Positions 1 through 8,757 are shown, counted from the stretch's first letter. The stretch: DNA of 64,000 nt from Bradyrhizobium sp. CCGE-LA001 (GCF_000296215.2 NZ_CP013949.1:3527501-3591500), one strand, 5' to 3'. The notes: a model not told the origin generated them from the sequence alone. Program-made: numbers and translations.

Positions 1-1746
1 GCCGACCAGATACTGTTTGTCCTGGCCCGGCACGAAGCCGCCCGGCACCTGCTGGAACAGGAGCGCAGTGATGCCGACGAGAACCACGTAAAGGCCCATC
101 ACCGCGGCCTTGCCCGAGATCACCTTGCTGACGCTGCCGCTATAATTCTCCGAGGAGCGCGTAAACGCCTTGTTGAAGCCGCGGAAGAACCAGCCGAGGC
201 TTTTTTCCATGATCAGCGTCAGCCTATCCTTCGGCTCGTTATGACCCTTGAGCAGCAGCGCCGACAGTGCCGGCGACAGCGTCAGCGAGTTGACGGCGGA
301 GATCACGGTCGAGATCGCGATCGTCAGCGCGAACTGCTTGTAGAATTGCCCGGTGAGGCCGGAGATGAAGGCGAGCGGCACGAACACCGCGACCAGCACC
401 AAGGCGATCGCGATGATTGGGCCCGACACCTCGCGCATGGCCTGATAGGTGGCATCGCGCGGCGACAATCCGGACTCGATGTTGCGTTCGACGTTCTCGA
501 CCACGACGATGGCGTCGTCGACGACGATGCCGATGGCGAGCACGAGGCCGAACAAGCTGAGCGCGTTGATGGAGAAGCCGAACACATGCATTACCGCGAA
601 GGTGCCGACGATCGACACCGGCACGGCGAGCAGGGGGATGATCGAGGCCCGCCAGGTCTGCAGGAACAGGATCACGACCAAAACCACCAGCGCGATCGCC
701 TCCAGCAACGTGTGGATGACGGCCTCGATTGAGGAGCGCACGAACTGGGTGGGGTCGTAAACGATCTGGTAGGACACGCCCTCCGGCATGTTCTTCTTGA
801 TCTCCGCCATGGTGGCGCGGACGTTGTCGGAAATCTGCAGCGCGTTGGAGCCGGGCGCCTGGAAGATCGGGATCGCCACCGCCTGCTTGTTGTCCAGTAG
901 CGAGCGCAGGCCGTATTCGGAGGCACCGAGCTCGACGCGCGCGACGTCGCGCAGGCGCACCACCTCGCCTCGGCTACCGGTCTTGACCACGATGTCGCCG
1001 AACTGCTCCTCGTTGGCGAGCCGGCCTTCGGCATTGACGGAAAGCTGCAGGTCGATCCCCTTGACGTTCGGGGAGGACCCGACCACGCCGGCGGCGGCCT
1101 CGACGTTCTGCGCCTGAATCGCCCTCACGATGTCGCTCGCGGTCAGACCATGCTCGGCAGCCTTCTGCGGATCGACCCAGACCCGCATCGAATAGTCACC
1201 GGCGCCATAGAGCTGCACGTCGCCGACGCCGTCGATGCGCGCGAGACGATCCTTGACGTTGAGCACGGCATAGTTGCGCAGATACGTCATGTCGTACCGG
1301 CCGTTCGGCGACAGCAAATGCACGACCATGGTCAGGTCGGGCGACGACTTCTTGGTGATGATGCCGAGCTGGCGCACCACGGCGGGCAGGCGCGGCTCGG
1401 CCTGCTGCACGCGGTTCTGCACCAGCTGCGTCGCCTTGTCGGGGTCGGTACCCAGGCGGAACGTCACCGTCAGCGTCATCGCGCCGTCGGTGGTCGCCTG
1501 GCTCGACATGTACAGCATGTTCTCGACGCCGTTGATCTGCTCTTCGATCGGCGTTGCCACCGTCTCCGCGATCACCTTGGGGTTGGCGCCGGGATAGGTC
1601 GCGCGCACCACGACGGACGGCGGCACGACATCGGGATATTCCGAGATCGGCATCGCGAACAGCGAGATGAGCCCTGCGAGGAAAATCAGGACGGAGAGAA
1701 CGCCGGCAAAGATCGGACGATCGATGAAGAACTTTGAGAGATTCAT
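1..1746 (-). CDS. RND (HAE1) multidrug efflux permease, C-terminus cut by window edge
   Basis: Inner-membrane proton/drug antiporter of an AcrB/MexB/BepE-type tripartite pump. The 582 visible codons start at the ATG at 1746 with MNLSKFFIDRPIF, the usual HAE1 N-terminus and first membrane helix. The periplasmic porter domain follows. Transmembrane segment 4 carries the paired aspartates of the proton relay in GIVVDDAIVVVENVER. The reading frame stays open to base 1, so roughly the second half of a protein that is usually about 1040 residues lies outside the window. The fusion-protein gene ends 158 bp upstream on the same strand, so the two form an operon read leftwards from the promoter at about 3150. 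The drug range cannot be read from sequence. Confidence 0.95.
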   Translation of the reverse strand, partial: MNLSKFFIDRPIFAGVLSVLIFLAGLISLFAMPISEYPDVVPPSVVVRATYPGANPKVIAETVATPIEEQINGVENMLYMSSQATTDGAMTLTVTFRLGTDPDKATQLVQNRVQQAEPRLPAVVRQLGIITKKSSPDLTMVVHLLSPNGRYDMTYLRNYAVLNVKDRLARIDGVGDVQLYGAGDYSMRVWVDPQKAAEHGLTASDIVRAIQAQNVEAAAGVVGSSPNVKGIDLQLSVNAEGRLANEEQFGDIVVKTGSRGEVVRLRDVARVELGASEYGLRSLLDNKQAVAIPIFQAPGSNALQISDNVRATMAEIKKNMPEGVSYQIVYDPTQFVRSSIEAVIHTLLEAIALVVLVVILFLQTWRASIIPLLAVPVSIVGTFAVMHVFGFSINALSLFGLVLAIGIVVDDAIVVVENVERNIESGLSPRDATYQAMREVSGPIIAIALVLVAVFVPLAFISGLTGQFYKQFALTIAISTVISAVNSLTLSPALSALLLKGHNEPKDRLTLIMEKSLGWFFRGFNKAFTRSSENYSGSVSKVISGKAAVMGLYVVLVGITALLFQQVPGGFVPGQDKQYLVG

Positions 1747-1796
1747 GGCCTTGCCCCTGGGCAATTATCGTGCGTGTCTCCGCCAACCCCCCGTGG

Positions 1797-1893
1797 CGCG
1801 CGCCATGCGCGCGAACCCGGAATCCAGAGGTGATGTAGTCGGAGTATCAAAATCTCCAGATTCCGGGTTCTCGCTACGCGAGCCCCCGGAATG
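1797..1893. repeat. Nested palindromic intergenic repeat (CCGGAAT family)
   Basis: Between the fusion-protein and permease genes. The arms AACCCGGAATC (1814-1824) and GATTCCGGGTT (1859-1869) are perfect inverted copies. They are followed by a small CTCGC/GCGAG hairpin (1870-1882) and a CCCCGGAATGAC end. The same family appears in a more perfect form at 46980-47081 and decayed at 48600-48679. Being inside an operon, it may act as an mRNA hairpin between the two cistrons. Confidence 0.8.
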
Positions 1894-1903
1894 ACGAAGG
1901 GTG

Positions 1904-3145
1904 TCAGCGTTGCACCACGTCCTGGTTGCTGTGGTTGGAGGCCTGCTGCCCGCGCGCGCCCATCGCTGCCACCTCGGTCTTGAGGAGGGCGCCGGGACGC
2001 ACCCGCTGCAGACCGTTGACGACGATGCGGTCGCCGGACTTGAGGCCGGACGTGACGATGCGAAGCCCGTCAATGGCGCCGCCGAGGGTGACGGTTCGGT
2101 AGACGGCGCGGCTGTCGTCGCCGACTGCCATCACGAATTTCTTGTCCTGGTCCGTGCCGATCGCGCGCTCGTCGATCATCACCAGCGACTGCTGCTTCGG
2201 CTGCCCCATGCGCACGCGGGCGAACTGGCCGGGGATCAGACGTCCGTCCTCGTTGCGGAACACCGCACGGACTCGGATGGTGCCGCTCTGGCCGTTGACC
2301 TGGTTATCGATCAGCTGGATGTGGCCCTTGGCCGAGAGCCCGCCGGAGGTCGTCATCTCCACCGGAATCTGGTCGAGCTTACCGCGCCGGCCGGAGGAAT
2401 CCGCGATCGAGTTCAGCGCGCGCAGCACGACCTCTTCATCCGCATCGAACGAGGCGTAGATCGGATTGACCGAGACCAGCGAGGTCAGCACCGGGGAGGC
2501 GGTGCCGGCGGCAACGAGATTGCCGACCGTGATCTCGATCTTGCCGACGCGACCGTCCACGGGCGCCCGCACTTCGGTATAGTCGAGATTGAGCTTCGCG
2601 GTCTGGAGCGTTGCCTCGGCGGCTTTCACGTTGGCGATCGCTTCGCGATGGGCATTGTCGCGCTGGTCATAGTCGCGGCGGGTGACGACGGCGTTGCCGA
2701 CCAGCTGCGCGCCGCGCTCGAGCTCGCTCTGGGTGAAGACGACACGCGCCTTGGCGGCCTCGAGCTGGGCATTGGCCTTGTCGACCTCCGCCGCATAGGG
2801 CGCCGGATCGATCTTGAACAGCACGTCGCCGGCCTTCACCAGGGCGCCCTCGGTGAAATTGGTCGACAGGATCGCACCCGCCACGCGCGGGCGCAGCTCG
2901 ACCCGGTTGATGGCCTCGAGCCGGCCGGAGAAATCGTCCCACAGCACGGTCGGCCGCGGCTCGATCATCGCGACGGTGACGGAAACGGCTTGTTCCGCCG
3001 CGGCCGCCGGTGCGGTCGCTTGCGCCGGGTGAAAGTAGCGGCCCGTCGCGATCGAGCCGGCGACGGCGAGGGCGCCCACGATGGCGACGCCGCCGTGAAG
3101 GCGGCGGAAACGGCCGGTGCGGGCGGTATTTTGGGAGGGATGCAT
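1904..3145 (-). CDS. RND efflux periplasmic adaptor (membrane fusion protein)
   Basis: Links an inner-membrane RND permease to an outer-membrane channel. It has 413 residues. The N-terminus carries one hydrophobic anchor at about residues 17-34 with no lipobox cysteine. It is followed by the lipoyl/barrel-sandwich half motifs (RVELRPRVAGAIL and the later VRAPVDGRVGKIEIT type segment), a coiled-coil hairpin, and a beta-barrel region with IPGQFARVRM. The ATG at 3145 has GGAG eight bases upstream. It is the first gene of the operon with the permease at 1-1746 and diverges from the TetR gene at 3344. It resembles BepD/BepF and AcrA-type adaptors; no outer-membrane factor gene lies nearby. Confidence 0.94.
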   Translation of the reverse strand: MHPSQNTARTGRFRRLHGGVAIVGALAVAGSIATGRYFHPAQATAPAAAAEQAVSVTVAMIEPRPTVLWDDFSGRLEAINRVELRPRVAGAILSTNFTEGALVKAGDVLFKIDPAPYAAEVDKANAQLEAAKARVVFTQSELERGAQLVGNAVVTRRDYDQRDNAHREAIANVKAAEATLQTAKLNLDYTEVRAPVDGRVGKIEITVGNLVAAGTASPVLTSLVSVNPIYASFDADEEVVLRALNSIADSSGRRGKLDQIPVEMTTSGGLSAKGHIQLIDNQVNGQSGTIRVRAVFRNEDGRLIPGQFARVRMGQPKQQSLVMIDERAIGTDQDKKFVMAVGDDSRAVYRTVTLGGAIDGLRIVTSGLKSGDRIVVNGLQRVRPGALLKTEVAAMGARGQQASNHSNQDVVQR

Positions 3146-3161
3146 TTGCGCGCTCCAGATA

Positions 3162-3177
3162 TGTAGTGTTCACTACA
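3162..3177. promoter_or_regulatory. Perfect palindrome, probable TetR operator
   Basis: TGTAGTG-TT-CACTACA is a perfect seven-base inverted repeat, 17 bp upstream of the adaptor start codon. It lies in the intergenic space shared with the divergent TetR-family gene. Size and symmetry fit a TetR-type operator. Binding is inferred from position only. Confidence 0.6.
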
Positions 3178-3211
3178 GATGTGGAGCTGGATGCCGCAGT
3201 GCAAGATACTT

Positions 3212-3227
3212 ATGTACCATTCACTAA
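3212..3227. promoter_or_regulatory. Second, degenerate copy of the TetR-type site
   Basis: ATGTACCATTCACTAA matches the sequence at 3161-3176 at 12 of 16 positions, keeping ATGTA and TTCACTA. It is 50 bp away from the first site, which puts both on nearly the same helix face. It could allow cooperative binding, or be the site controlling the regulator itself. Confidence 0.4.
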
Positions 3228-3343
3228 GAAAATTGTACGCCGATACCGCGACGATTGGAAGACACAAGAAAAAGAAAGCTAGAACAATTAGATAGGATCA
3301 GGCGTTAGGCTGACAGGACGCCGATTCCGAGGAGAGCAGGCAC

Positions 3344-3946
3344 ATGGGCATGGGACGCCCCCGCGAATTCGACGCCGAAACGGCGTTGGACCAGGCGATG
3401 GAAGTGTTTTGGCGCCATGGCTATGAGGGCGCAACCATTGCCCAACTCACCGAAGCCATGGGCATCAACCCTCCGAGTCTCTACGCGTGCTTCGGCAACA
3501 AGGAAGGTCTGCTCAAGGCGGCGCTCGATCGCTACACCAAGCTCCGCGGGGTCTGGATGGACGAGGTGGTCGCAGCTCCCACCGCCCGCGCCGTCGCCGA
3601 GCGGATGCTGATGGGCATCGCCGACAAGCAGACCGATCCCGCCAATCCGCCCGGCTGCCTGCTCGTGCAAGGTGGGATCGCTTGCGGCTCCGGCTCCGAG
3701 AACGTCCCGTTCGAGCTCGCCGCCCGCCGTGCCCAGAATGAAGACCAGCTCCGCGATCGTTTCGTTCGTGCGAAGGCGGAGGGCGATCTGAAGCCGAGCT
3801 CCGATCCCGCCGCGCTCGCGCGCTACGTGTCCGCCGTCGCAGTCGGCATGGGTGTGATGGCGTCGTCAGGCGCGGATCGCGAGGCGCTTCGGCAAGTGGC
3901 GAGTGTGGCTGTGCAGGCGGTGGAAGCGCAGTCGGCGACGGAGTAG
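3344..3946 (+). CDS. TetR/AcrR-family transcriptional regulator
   Basis: Probable local repressor of the divergent RND pump. It has 200 residues, normal for the family. The helix-turn-helix lies at about residues 29-52, ending with the family signature SLYACFGNKEGLL. The C-terminal ligand-binding half has no recognisable ligand motif. GGAGAG lies seven bases before the ATG at 3344; a second in-frame ATG follows two codons later. The shared intergenic region holds two related palindromes, which fits autoregulation plus pump control. Confidence 0.93.
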   Translation: MGMGRPREFDAETALDQAMEVFWRHGYEGATIAQLTEAMGINPPSLYACFGNKEGLLKAALDRYTKLRGVWMDEVVAAPTARAVAERMLMGIADKQTDPANPPGCLLVQGGIACGSGSENVPFELAARRAQNEDQLRDRFVRAKAEGDLKPSSDPAALARYVSAVAVGMGVMASSGADREALRQVASVAVQAVEAQSATE

Positions 3947-4014
3947 AGGCGAGTGGCAAGACGCCGCGGGTGAACGACGATCTATCCGCTCGGGAGAGAT
4001 CGCAAGACCGCCGT

Positions 4015-4599
4015 TTAGCTCAGGTCGTGAAGGTCCTTTCCCAGCGGCGGTGTCAGACGAAAGTTCGAGAACACGACGTCCAGCCCCGCCCGCTCCGGTG
4101 TGCAGGCCATCGGCCCCACAAGGTAGGAGCTTGCTGCCGGAAACGGCGCCAGCCGCATGAGAGGCCAGGACTTGCCGTCGGCCGAAACTTGCAGGCGAAG
4201 GACGCCGTCGGCGACGGTTGCGCGGACCCAGAAGTCTCCGGCATCATGCTCATAGGGCGCCGTTGCCCAGTCCGATCGCCCGTTGGTCAGCACGCTTGCG
4301 AGCATGGCGCGGCCGTCCGACAGTTCGATCCCGGCCTTGACCCAATGTTGCGCATCGACGCGCACCATGATGCCTGCCTGATCGTAGAGCGCCTGGAAGT
4401 CGCCCTGGACGCGTAAGCTGGCGGTGAATGCCTCGCCGGTTGGAAATCCCAGGAAATGCCCGTTGTCGCGAACAAAGCCGTAGTGGGTCTCGCGCCAGAA
4501 GTCGGTGCCCTTGTCCGTCACGATCCGGAGGTTATCGCCCTCTGCCGTCCATCGTTCCGGCTCGTTCAACCACACGCCGTCACTTCTGCGAAGAGTCAT
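4015..4599 (-). CDS. DUF1349 concanavalin-A-like domain protein
   Basis: 194-residue cytoplasmic protein of the DUF1349 family, sometimes named regulation of enolase protein 1, with a beta-sandwich fold. Family-typical stretches are DFWRETHYGF, the QAGIMVRVD segment with its aromatic HWVKAG, and the C-terminal VFSNFRL. The start was set at the ATG at 4599, where GAGG lies nine bases upstream and homologues usually begin. The frame is open to a TTG at 4650. It is not in an obvious operon. No biochemical role is established, so none is assigned. Confidence 0.85.
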   Translation of the reverse strand: MTLRRSDGVWLNEPERWTAEGDNLRIVTDKGTDFWRETHYGFVRDNGHFLGFPTGEAFTASLRVQGDFQALYDQAGIMVRVDAQHWVKAGIELSDGRAMLASVLTNGRSDWATAPYEHDAGDFWVRATVADGVLRLQVSADGKSWPLMRLAPFPAASSYLVGPMACTPERAGLDVVFSNFRLTPPLGKDLHDLS

Positions 4600-4968
4600 T
4601 TCCAACCTCGATTGCCGATGTCTGCCGGGCTCGGTCCATCTGCCGGACAAGCATGGCCTCGTGCAGACTGCGATCGGGCGCGTGCATAGAGTTCAGCCTC
4701 GCGCCATCGACAGTGGTGCCGATGTCGAGGCCGGATCCCGTTCGTAGCAGCCATGGCTTCCGAGCGGTTAACAGCGTCGGCGCGCGTTGCGGATTCACGA
4801 TCGGCGATCATGCAAGTTTGCGCCTGTTCTGCCCGACGTGTCAAACGGCCCTGGCCGGCAGGACCCGCACCATGCGGTGCGAAATTCTTCAATGATTTCT
4901 ACTGTGCATGGGGTTGTTTTCGCATTCTTGTTTGAGCGTGCCGGAGCCTGAGCATCCAGCGCCCGAAG

Positions 4969-4982
4969 CCGTATCGATACGG
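4969..4982. promoter_or_regulatory. 14-bp perfect palindrome CCGTATCGATACGG
   Basis: A gapless perfect palindrome 124 bp upstream of the MFS start. Its position upstream of the candidate promoter at 5012 suits an activator or repressor site. No regulator gene is adjacent, so the binding protein is unknown. Confidence 0.4.
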
Positions 4983-5011
4983 AACCCCCTAAGAGTTTCT
5001 ACACACAGTTC

Positions 5012-5026
5012 TGGCACGTTCCGCGC
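5012..5026 (+). promoter_or_regulatory. Candidate sigma-54 (-24/-12) promoter
   Basis: TGGCACG-TTCC-GCGC matches the -24 element exactly and keeps the GC of the -12 element at the right distance (TTGC expected). It lies about 80 bp upstream of the MFS-guaD operon. Nitrogen control of purine use would make sense of it. The imperfect -12 element keeps this tentative. Confidence 0.35.
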
Positions 5027-5105
5027 GACAAAACCTGCAACCTGCATCGTGTCTCATTGCGTGCACGAAAAGACGGGGTCCGCGGGCATCGAGGGGGCGT
5101 GAGCC

Positions 5106-6323
5106 ATGACTGCAATTGCGTCGGACGCCGATCGCGCGAAGCGGGGGATCGTGCCGATCCTTTTGTGCGTCGTGCCGTTCAGCCAGATTCCACTCGACGC
5201 CTATACGCCCGGCCTGCCGCAGATGGTGGTCGATCTCGCCACTGACGCGGCCTCGATGCAGAATACTGTCACCGCCTATATGCTCGGCATGTCTCTGGCG
5301 CTGGTGCCGGTCGGCATTGCCTCTGACACGCTCGGCCGCCGCAACGTCCTGCTCGCGGGTCTGTTGGTGCTGATCGCGATGAGCATTGCCTGTGCGCTGG
5401 CCACCAGCGCCTCGCTGCTGCTTGCGCTGCGCTTCCTGCAAGGCATTGGTGGCTGCACCTGTCTCGTCGTTGCCTATGCGGTCGGAGCCGACTGTTATCG
5501 TGGACGCGAGCTCACGGCGATTTCCGGCCTGCTTGGTGCGGCCTGGGGTCTTGCGCCCGTGCTGGCACCGGCTGCCGGCGGCTTCATTGTCGAGCTGACG
5601 TCCTGGCGCGGCGTGTTCGTCGTCATTGCCATCGCAGCTGCGCTTGTCGCCGCGGTCGTCGTGCTGTTCCTGCCCGAAACGTTGCCGGCAGAGCGGCGCG
5701 CGCCGTTCGATCCGCGTCGCACCGCCGGCATTTTACGCGAGGCCCTGGTCCGTCCGGGCTTCCTGGCTTTCGTACTGGTATTTGCCGCGGCCGCCAGCGC
5801 GCAGCTGGCGTTCGGCGTCGTCGCGCCGTTCTTCTACCAGACCGGGCTTGGTTATTCCGCGGCCATCTACGGCCTCGTCGCGCTCGGACTTGGCGGAGTG
5901 AATCTCGCCGGCGAGCTCGGCTGCGCGCATTTCGCGCGCTTCATGCCGGCTCGCATGATGGGCTTCGGCGCCTTCGCACTATTCCTCGCCGGCGCTGCGG
6001 TCTTGACCGTAACAGGCCTGACGCTGGGCCTCGATTTCGTGTCGATCACGCTTGGCGGCGCGCTGGTGCTCGGCGGCTGCGGCGTGCTGTGCCCGATGAT
6101 GTACGGCATGGCGCTCGGCCTGTTCGAACGCGACCACGGCCTGATCGGTGGCCTCATCAGCGCGCTCTGCTATCTCGCGGTGAGCGGCGCCATGGTGATC
6201 GCGGCAGTGCTGCCCGAGGCGACGCAGGCGCCGCTCGGATGGCTCTATCTCGGTCTCTGCATTGTTGCCGGCACGCTGCTCACGATCTCGCTGCCTTCGG
6301 CGCGCCAAGCCACACAGAATTAA
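5106..6323 (+). CDS. MFS transporter, Bcr/CflA (DHA1) type
   Basis: 405-residue, probably 12-helix inner-membrane transporter. The family features are the loop after helix 1 (DAYTPGLPQM), motif A between helices 2 and 3 (SDTLGRRNVL) and RFLQGIGGC in helix 4. The Bcr/CflA group mostly exports drugs, but the gene is 15 bp upstream of guanine deaminase. A purine or purine-analogue substrate, in either direction, is therefore a reasonable inference. The ATG at 5106 follows GGGGGCGTGAGCC; an alternative start is not obvious. Confidence 0.9.
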   Translation: MTAIASDADRAKRGIVPILLCVVPFSQIPLDAYTPGLPQMVVDLATDAASMQNTVTAYMLGMSLALVPVGIASDTLGRRNVLLAGLLVLIAMSIACALATSASLLLALRFLQGIGGCTCLVVAYAVGADCYRGRELTAISGLLGAAWGLAPVLAPAAGGFIVELTSWRGVFVVIAIAAALVAAVVVLFLPETLPAERRAPFDPRRTAGILREALVRPGFLAFVLVFAAAASAQLAFGVVAPFFYQTGLGYSAAIYGLVALGLGGVNLAGELGCAHFARFMPARMMGFGAFALFLAGAAVLTVTGLTLGLDFVSITLGGALVLGGCGVLCPMMYGMALGLFERDHGLIGGLISALCYLAVSGAMVIAAVLPEATQAPLGWLYLGLCIVAGTLLTISLPSARQATQN

Positions 6324-6338
6324 GGAAGGACCTAAATC

Positions 6339-7736
6339 ATGACCACCGTTGGTATTCGCGGCACGTTCTTCGACTTCGTCGACGACCCCTGGAAGCACGT
6401 CGGCAACGAGCAGGCGGCTGCGCGCTTTCACCAGGACGGCCTCATGGTCGTCACGGACGGTGTCATCAAGGCGTTCGGTCCTTATGACAAGATTTCCGCT
6501 GCGCATCCGGACTTAGAGATCACCCACATCAAGGATCGCATCATCGTCCCGGGCTTTATCGACGGTCACATCCATCTGCCGCAGACCCGCGTTCTCGGTG
6601 CATACGGCGAGCAGCTCCTGCCGTGGCTCCAGAAGTGGGTCTATCCGGAAGAGCTCAAATACCGGGATCGCAATTACGCGCGCGAGGGCGTCAAGCGCTT
6701 CCTCGACGCGCTGCTCGCCTCCGGCACCACCACCTGCCAGGCCTTCACCAGCTCCTCTCCGGTCTCGACCGAAGAGCTGTTCGAGGAAGCGGCCCGCCGC
6801 AACATGCGCGTCATCGCGGGCCTCACCGGCATCGATCGCAACGCGCCGGCCGATTTCATCGATACGCCCGAGAATTTCTATCGCGACAGCAAGCGGTTGA
6901 TTGCGCAGTACCACAACAAGGGCCGCAACCTCTACGCCATCACGCCGCGCTTCGCCTTCGGCGCCTCGCCGGAACTGCTGAAGGCGTGTCAGCGCCTCAA
7001 GCACGAGCATCCGGACTGCTGGGTCAACACCCACATCTCCGAGAACCCGGCCGAATGCAGCGGCGTGCTGGTCGAGCATCCCGACTGCCAGGACTATCTC
7101 GGCGTCTACGAGAAGTTCGACCTGGTCGGCCCGAAATTCTCCGGCGGTCACGGCGTCTATCTCTCGAACAGCGAGTTCCGCCGCATGTCGAAGAAGGGCG
7201 CGGCGGTGGTGTTCTGCCCGTGCTCGAACCTGTTCCTCGGCAGCGGCCTGTTCCGGCTCGGCCGCGCCACCGATCCCGAGCATCGCGTCAAGATGTCGTT
7301 CGGCACCGACGTCGGCGGCGGTAACCGCTTCTCGATGATCTCCGTGCTCGACGACGCCTACAAGGTCGGCATGTGCAACAACACGCTGCTCGACGGCAGC
7401 ATCGATCCCACGCGTAAGGATCTCGCCGAAGCCGAGCGCAACAAGCTCTCGCCCTATCGCGGTTTCTGGTCGATCACGCTCGGCGGCGCCGAAGGCCTCT
7501 ATATCGACGACAAGCTCGGCAATTTCGAGCCCGGCAAGGAGGCCGATTTCGTCGCGCTCGATCCGAACGGCGGGCAGATCGCACAAGCCTGGCACCAGTC
7601 GCTGATCGCCGACGGCGCCGGCCCACGCACCATGGACGAGGCCGCGAGCATGCTGTTCGCCGTCATGATGGTGGGTGACGATCGCTGCGTCGACGAGACC
7701 TGGGTGATGGGCAAGCGTCTCTACAAGAACAGCTGA
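6339..7736 (+). CDS. guaD: Guanine deaminase
   Basis: Hydrolyses guanine to xanthine and ammonia in the cytoplasm, feeding purine nitrogen into catabolism. It is a 465-residue amidohydrolase. The zinc-site motif PGFIDGHIHLPQ puts the two histidines at residues 77 and 79. Further metal or substrate residues appear in NTHISENPAE, SGGHGVYLS and SFGTDVGGG. Length and the GuaD-specific DGHIHLPQ motif set it apart from cytosine deaminases. AAGGA precedes the ATG. It is cotranscribed with the MFS gene upstream and probably with the ABM-domain gene 15 bp downstream. Confidence 0.95.
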   Translation: MTTVGIRGTFFDFVDDPWKHVGNEQAAARFHQDGLMVVTDGVIKAFGPYDKISAAHPDLEITHIKDRIIVPGFIDGHIHLPQTRVLGAYGEQLLPWLQKWVYPEELKYRDRNYAREGVKRFLDALLASGTTTCQAFTSSSPVSTEELFEEAARRNMRVIAGLTGIDRNAPADFIDTPENFYRDSKRLIAQYHNKGRNLYAITPRFAFGASPELLKACQRLKHEHPDCWVNTHISENPAECSGVLVEHPDCQDYLGVYEKFDLVGPKFSGGHGVYLSNSEFRRMSKKGAAVVFCPCSNLFLGSGLFRLGRATDPEHRVKMSFGTDVGGGNRFSMISVLDDAYKVGMCNNTLLDGSIDPTRKDLAEAERNKLSPYRGFWSITLGGAEGLYIDDKLGNFEPGKEADFVALDPNGGQIAQAWHQSLIADGAGPRTMDEAASMLFAVMMVGDDRCVDETWVMGKRLYKNS

Positions 7737-7751
7737 GGCGGACGTCTGTCC

Positions 7752-8729
7752 ATGAGCGTAACTCCCGACGGCCAGCCGGTCGCCCTCGTCATCCAGCGCC
7801 GCATCGCTGATGACGGCTTTGCTGCGTTCGCACGTTGGAACGGCGAGGTCGGTGAGGCGCTCAAGGCATGGCCCGGCTTCCTCAGCCAGGAGGTGGTACC
7901 GCCACAGCCGCCGGCGCATGTGGACTGGGTGACGATCCTGCGTTTTGCCAATGCAGCCGCAGCACGCGCCTGGCTCCAGAGCGACGTGCGGGCGCGGCTC
8001 ATCGCAGAGGTGCAGCGCTTCTTCGTCGGTTCGGAAGACGTTCATATCCTGCCCGACACCGGCGTTCAGCGCGACAACGCGGTTTCCGCAGTGATCTCGT
8101 TTAGGGTGCCCGACGGACTGGAGGACGCCTTCCTCAGATGGCAGCTGCGCATCCAGGCCGCCGAAGCCGAGTTCAAAGGATTCCTGCGTCACAAGATCGA
8201 ACGGCCGATTCCCGGCCTGCACGACGAATGGATTATCATCCTGTCGTTCGATAGCGATGCCAACCTCAATGCTTGGCTGGACTCACCTCTGCGACAGACG
8301 CTGCTGAAGGAGGGTGAGCGATTCAATGCCGGGATGAACGTGAAGCGTGCGAGCTACGGCTTCAATTTCTGGTTCCCTTCCGGCAAGGCGCAGGTGCCGG
8401 AGCAGAGCCGAAGCCTGATCTGGAAGAGCAACCTCATCGTGCTCCTGGTGCTCTATCCCGTGGTCTATCTCTGGGGCACTTTCATCAGCGCCCCCCTGAT
8501 CGACAGTCATGGCGTGCCGGTCTGGCTGTCGCTCTTCGTCGGCAATTTCGTTAGCACCCAGCTGCTCGGCTGGTGGTTGGTGCCGGCCGCCTTCAGGGCA
8601 CTCGGCTGGTGGGTCACGCCGAAAGCGACGATCAGTCGCCAGATTGCGGGATACGCACTCCTTGCCGCGCTCTACGGCGCGTCGATGGGCCTGTACGCGC
8701 TGCTGCTCGCGTGGCATTGGGGACGGTGA
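7752..8729 (+). CDS. Tandem antibiotic-biosynthesis-monooxygenase (ABM)-like membrane protein
   Basis: 325 residues. Two ABM-like ferredoxin-fold repeats occupy about residues 8-95 and 105-205, each with an ALKAWPGFLSQEV or EFKGFLRHKIERP type segment and a VDWVTILRF or DEWIIILSF strand. A C-terminal membrane part of three helices follows (about 223-245, 253-275, 295-320). Proteins of this build are annotated only as antibiotic biosynthesis monooxygenase. Whether the repeats are catalytic or only bind a small aromatic compound is unknown. It sits between guaD and rnz with short gaps, so it is probably in the same transcript. Confidence 0.82.
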   Translation: MSVTPDGQPVALVIQRRIADDGFAAFARWNGEVGEALKAWPGFLSQEVVPPQPPAHVDWVTILRFANAAAARAWLQSDVRARLIAEVQRFFVGSEDVHILPDTGVQRDNAVSAVISFRVPDGLEDAFLRWQLRIQAAEAEFKGFLRHKIERPIPGLHDEWIIILSFDSDANLNAWLDSPLRQTLLKEGERFNAGMNVKRASYGFNFWFPSGKAQVPEQSRSLIWKSNLIVLLVLYPVVYLWGTFISAPLIDSHGVPVWLSLFVGNFVSTQLLGWWLVPAAFRALGWWVTPKATISRQIAGYALLAALYGASMGLYALLLAWHWGR

Positions 8730-8757
8730 GACTGTCCACAGCCGGCACGCGACGACC

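Larger units (their letters stand above)
4600..5105. other. 506-bp intergenic region upstream of MFS-guaD
   Basis: No convincing gene. A 72-codon minus-strand frame beginning with GTG at 4798 runs 20 bp into the DUF1349 gene, but it has neither a recognisable fold nor a clear ribosome binding site. The right half holds a perfect palindrome (4969-4982) and a sigma-54-like motif (5012-5026), annotated separately. Confidence 0.5.

Noticed and set aside
1901..3166. 421-codon open frame on the plus strand opposite the RND adaptor gene
   Set aside because: It mirrors the real adaptor in the opposite strand; composition is Arg/Asp/Gly repetitive and no domain is recognisable.
4580..4798. 72-codon minus-strand frame upstream of the DUF1349 gene
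   Set aside because: GTG start without a clear ribosome site and no recognisable features; kept only as a note in the intergenic entry.
6513..8222. 569-codon minus-strand frame across guaD and the ABM gene
   Set aside because: Runs through two well-supported genes in antisense; typical high-GC shadow frame with no motif.
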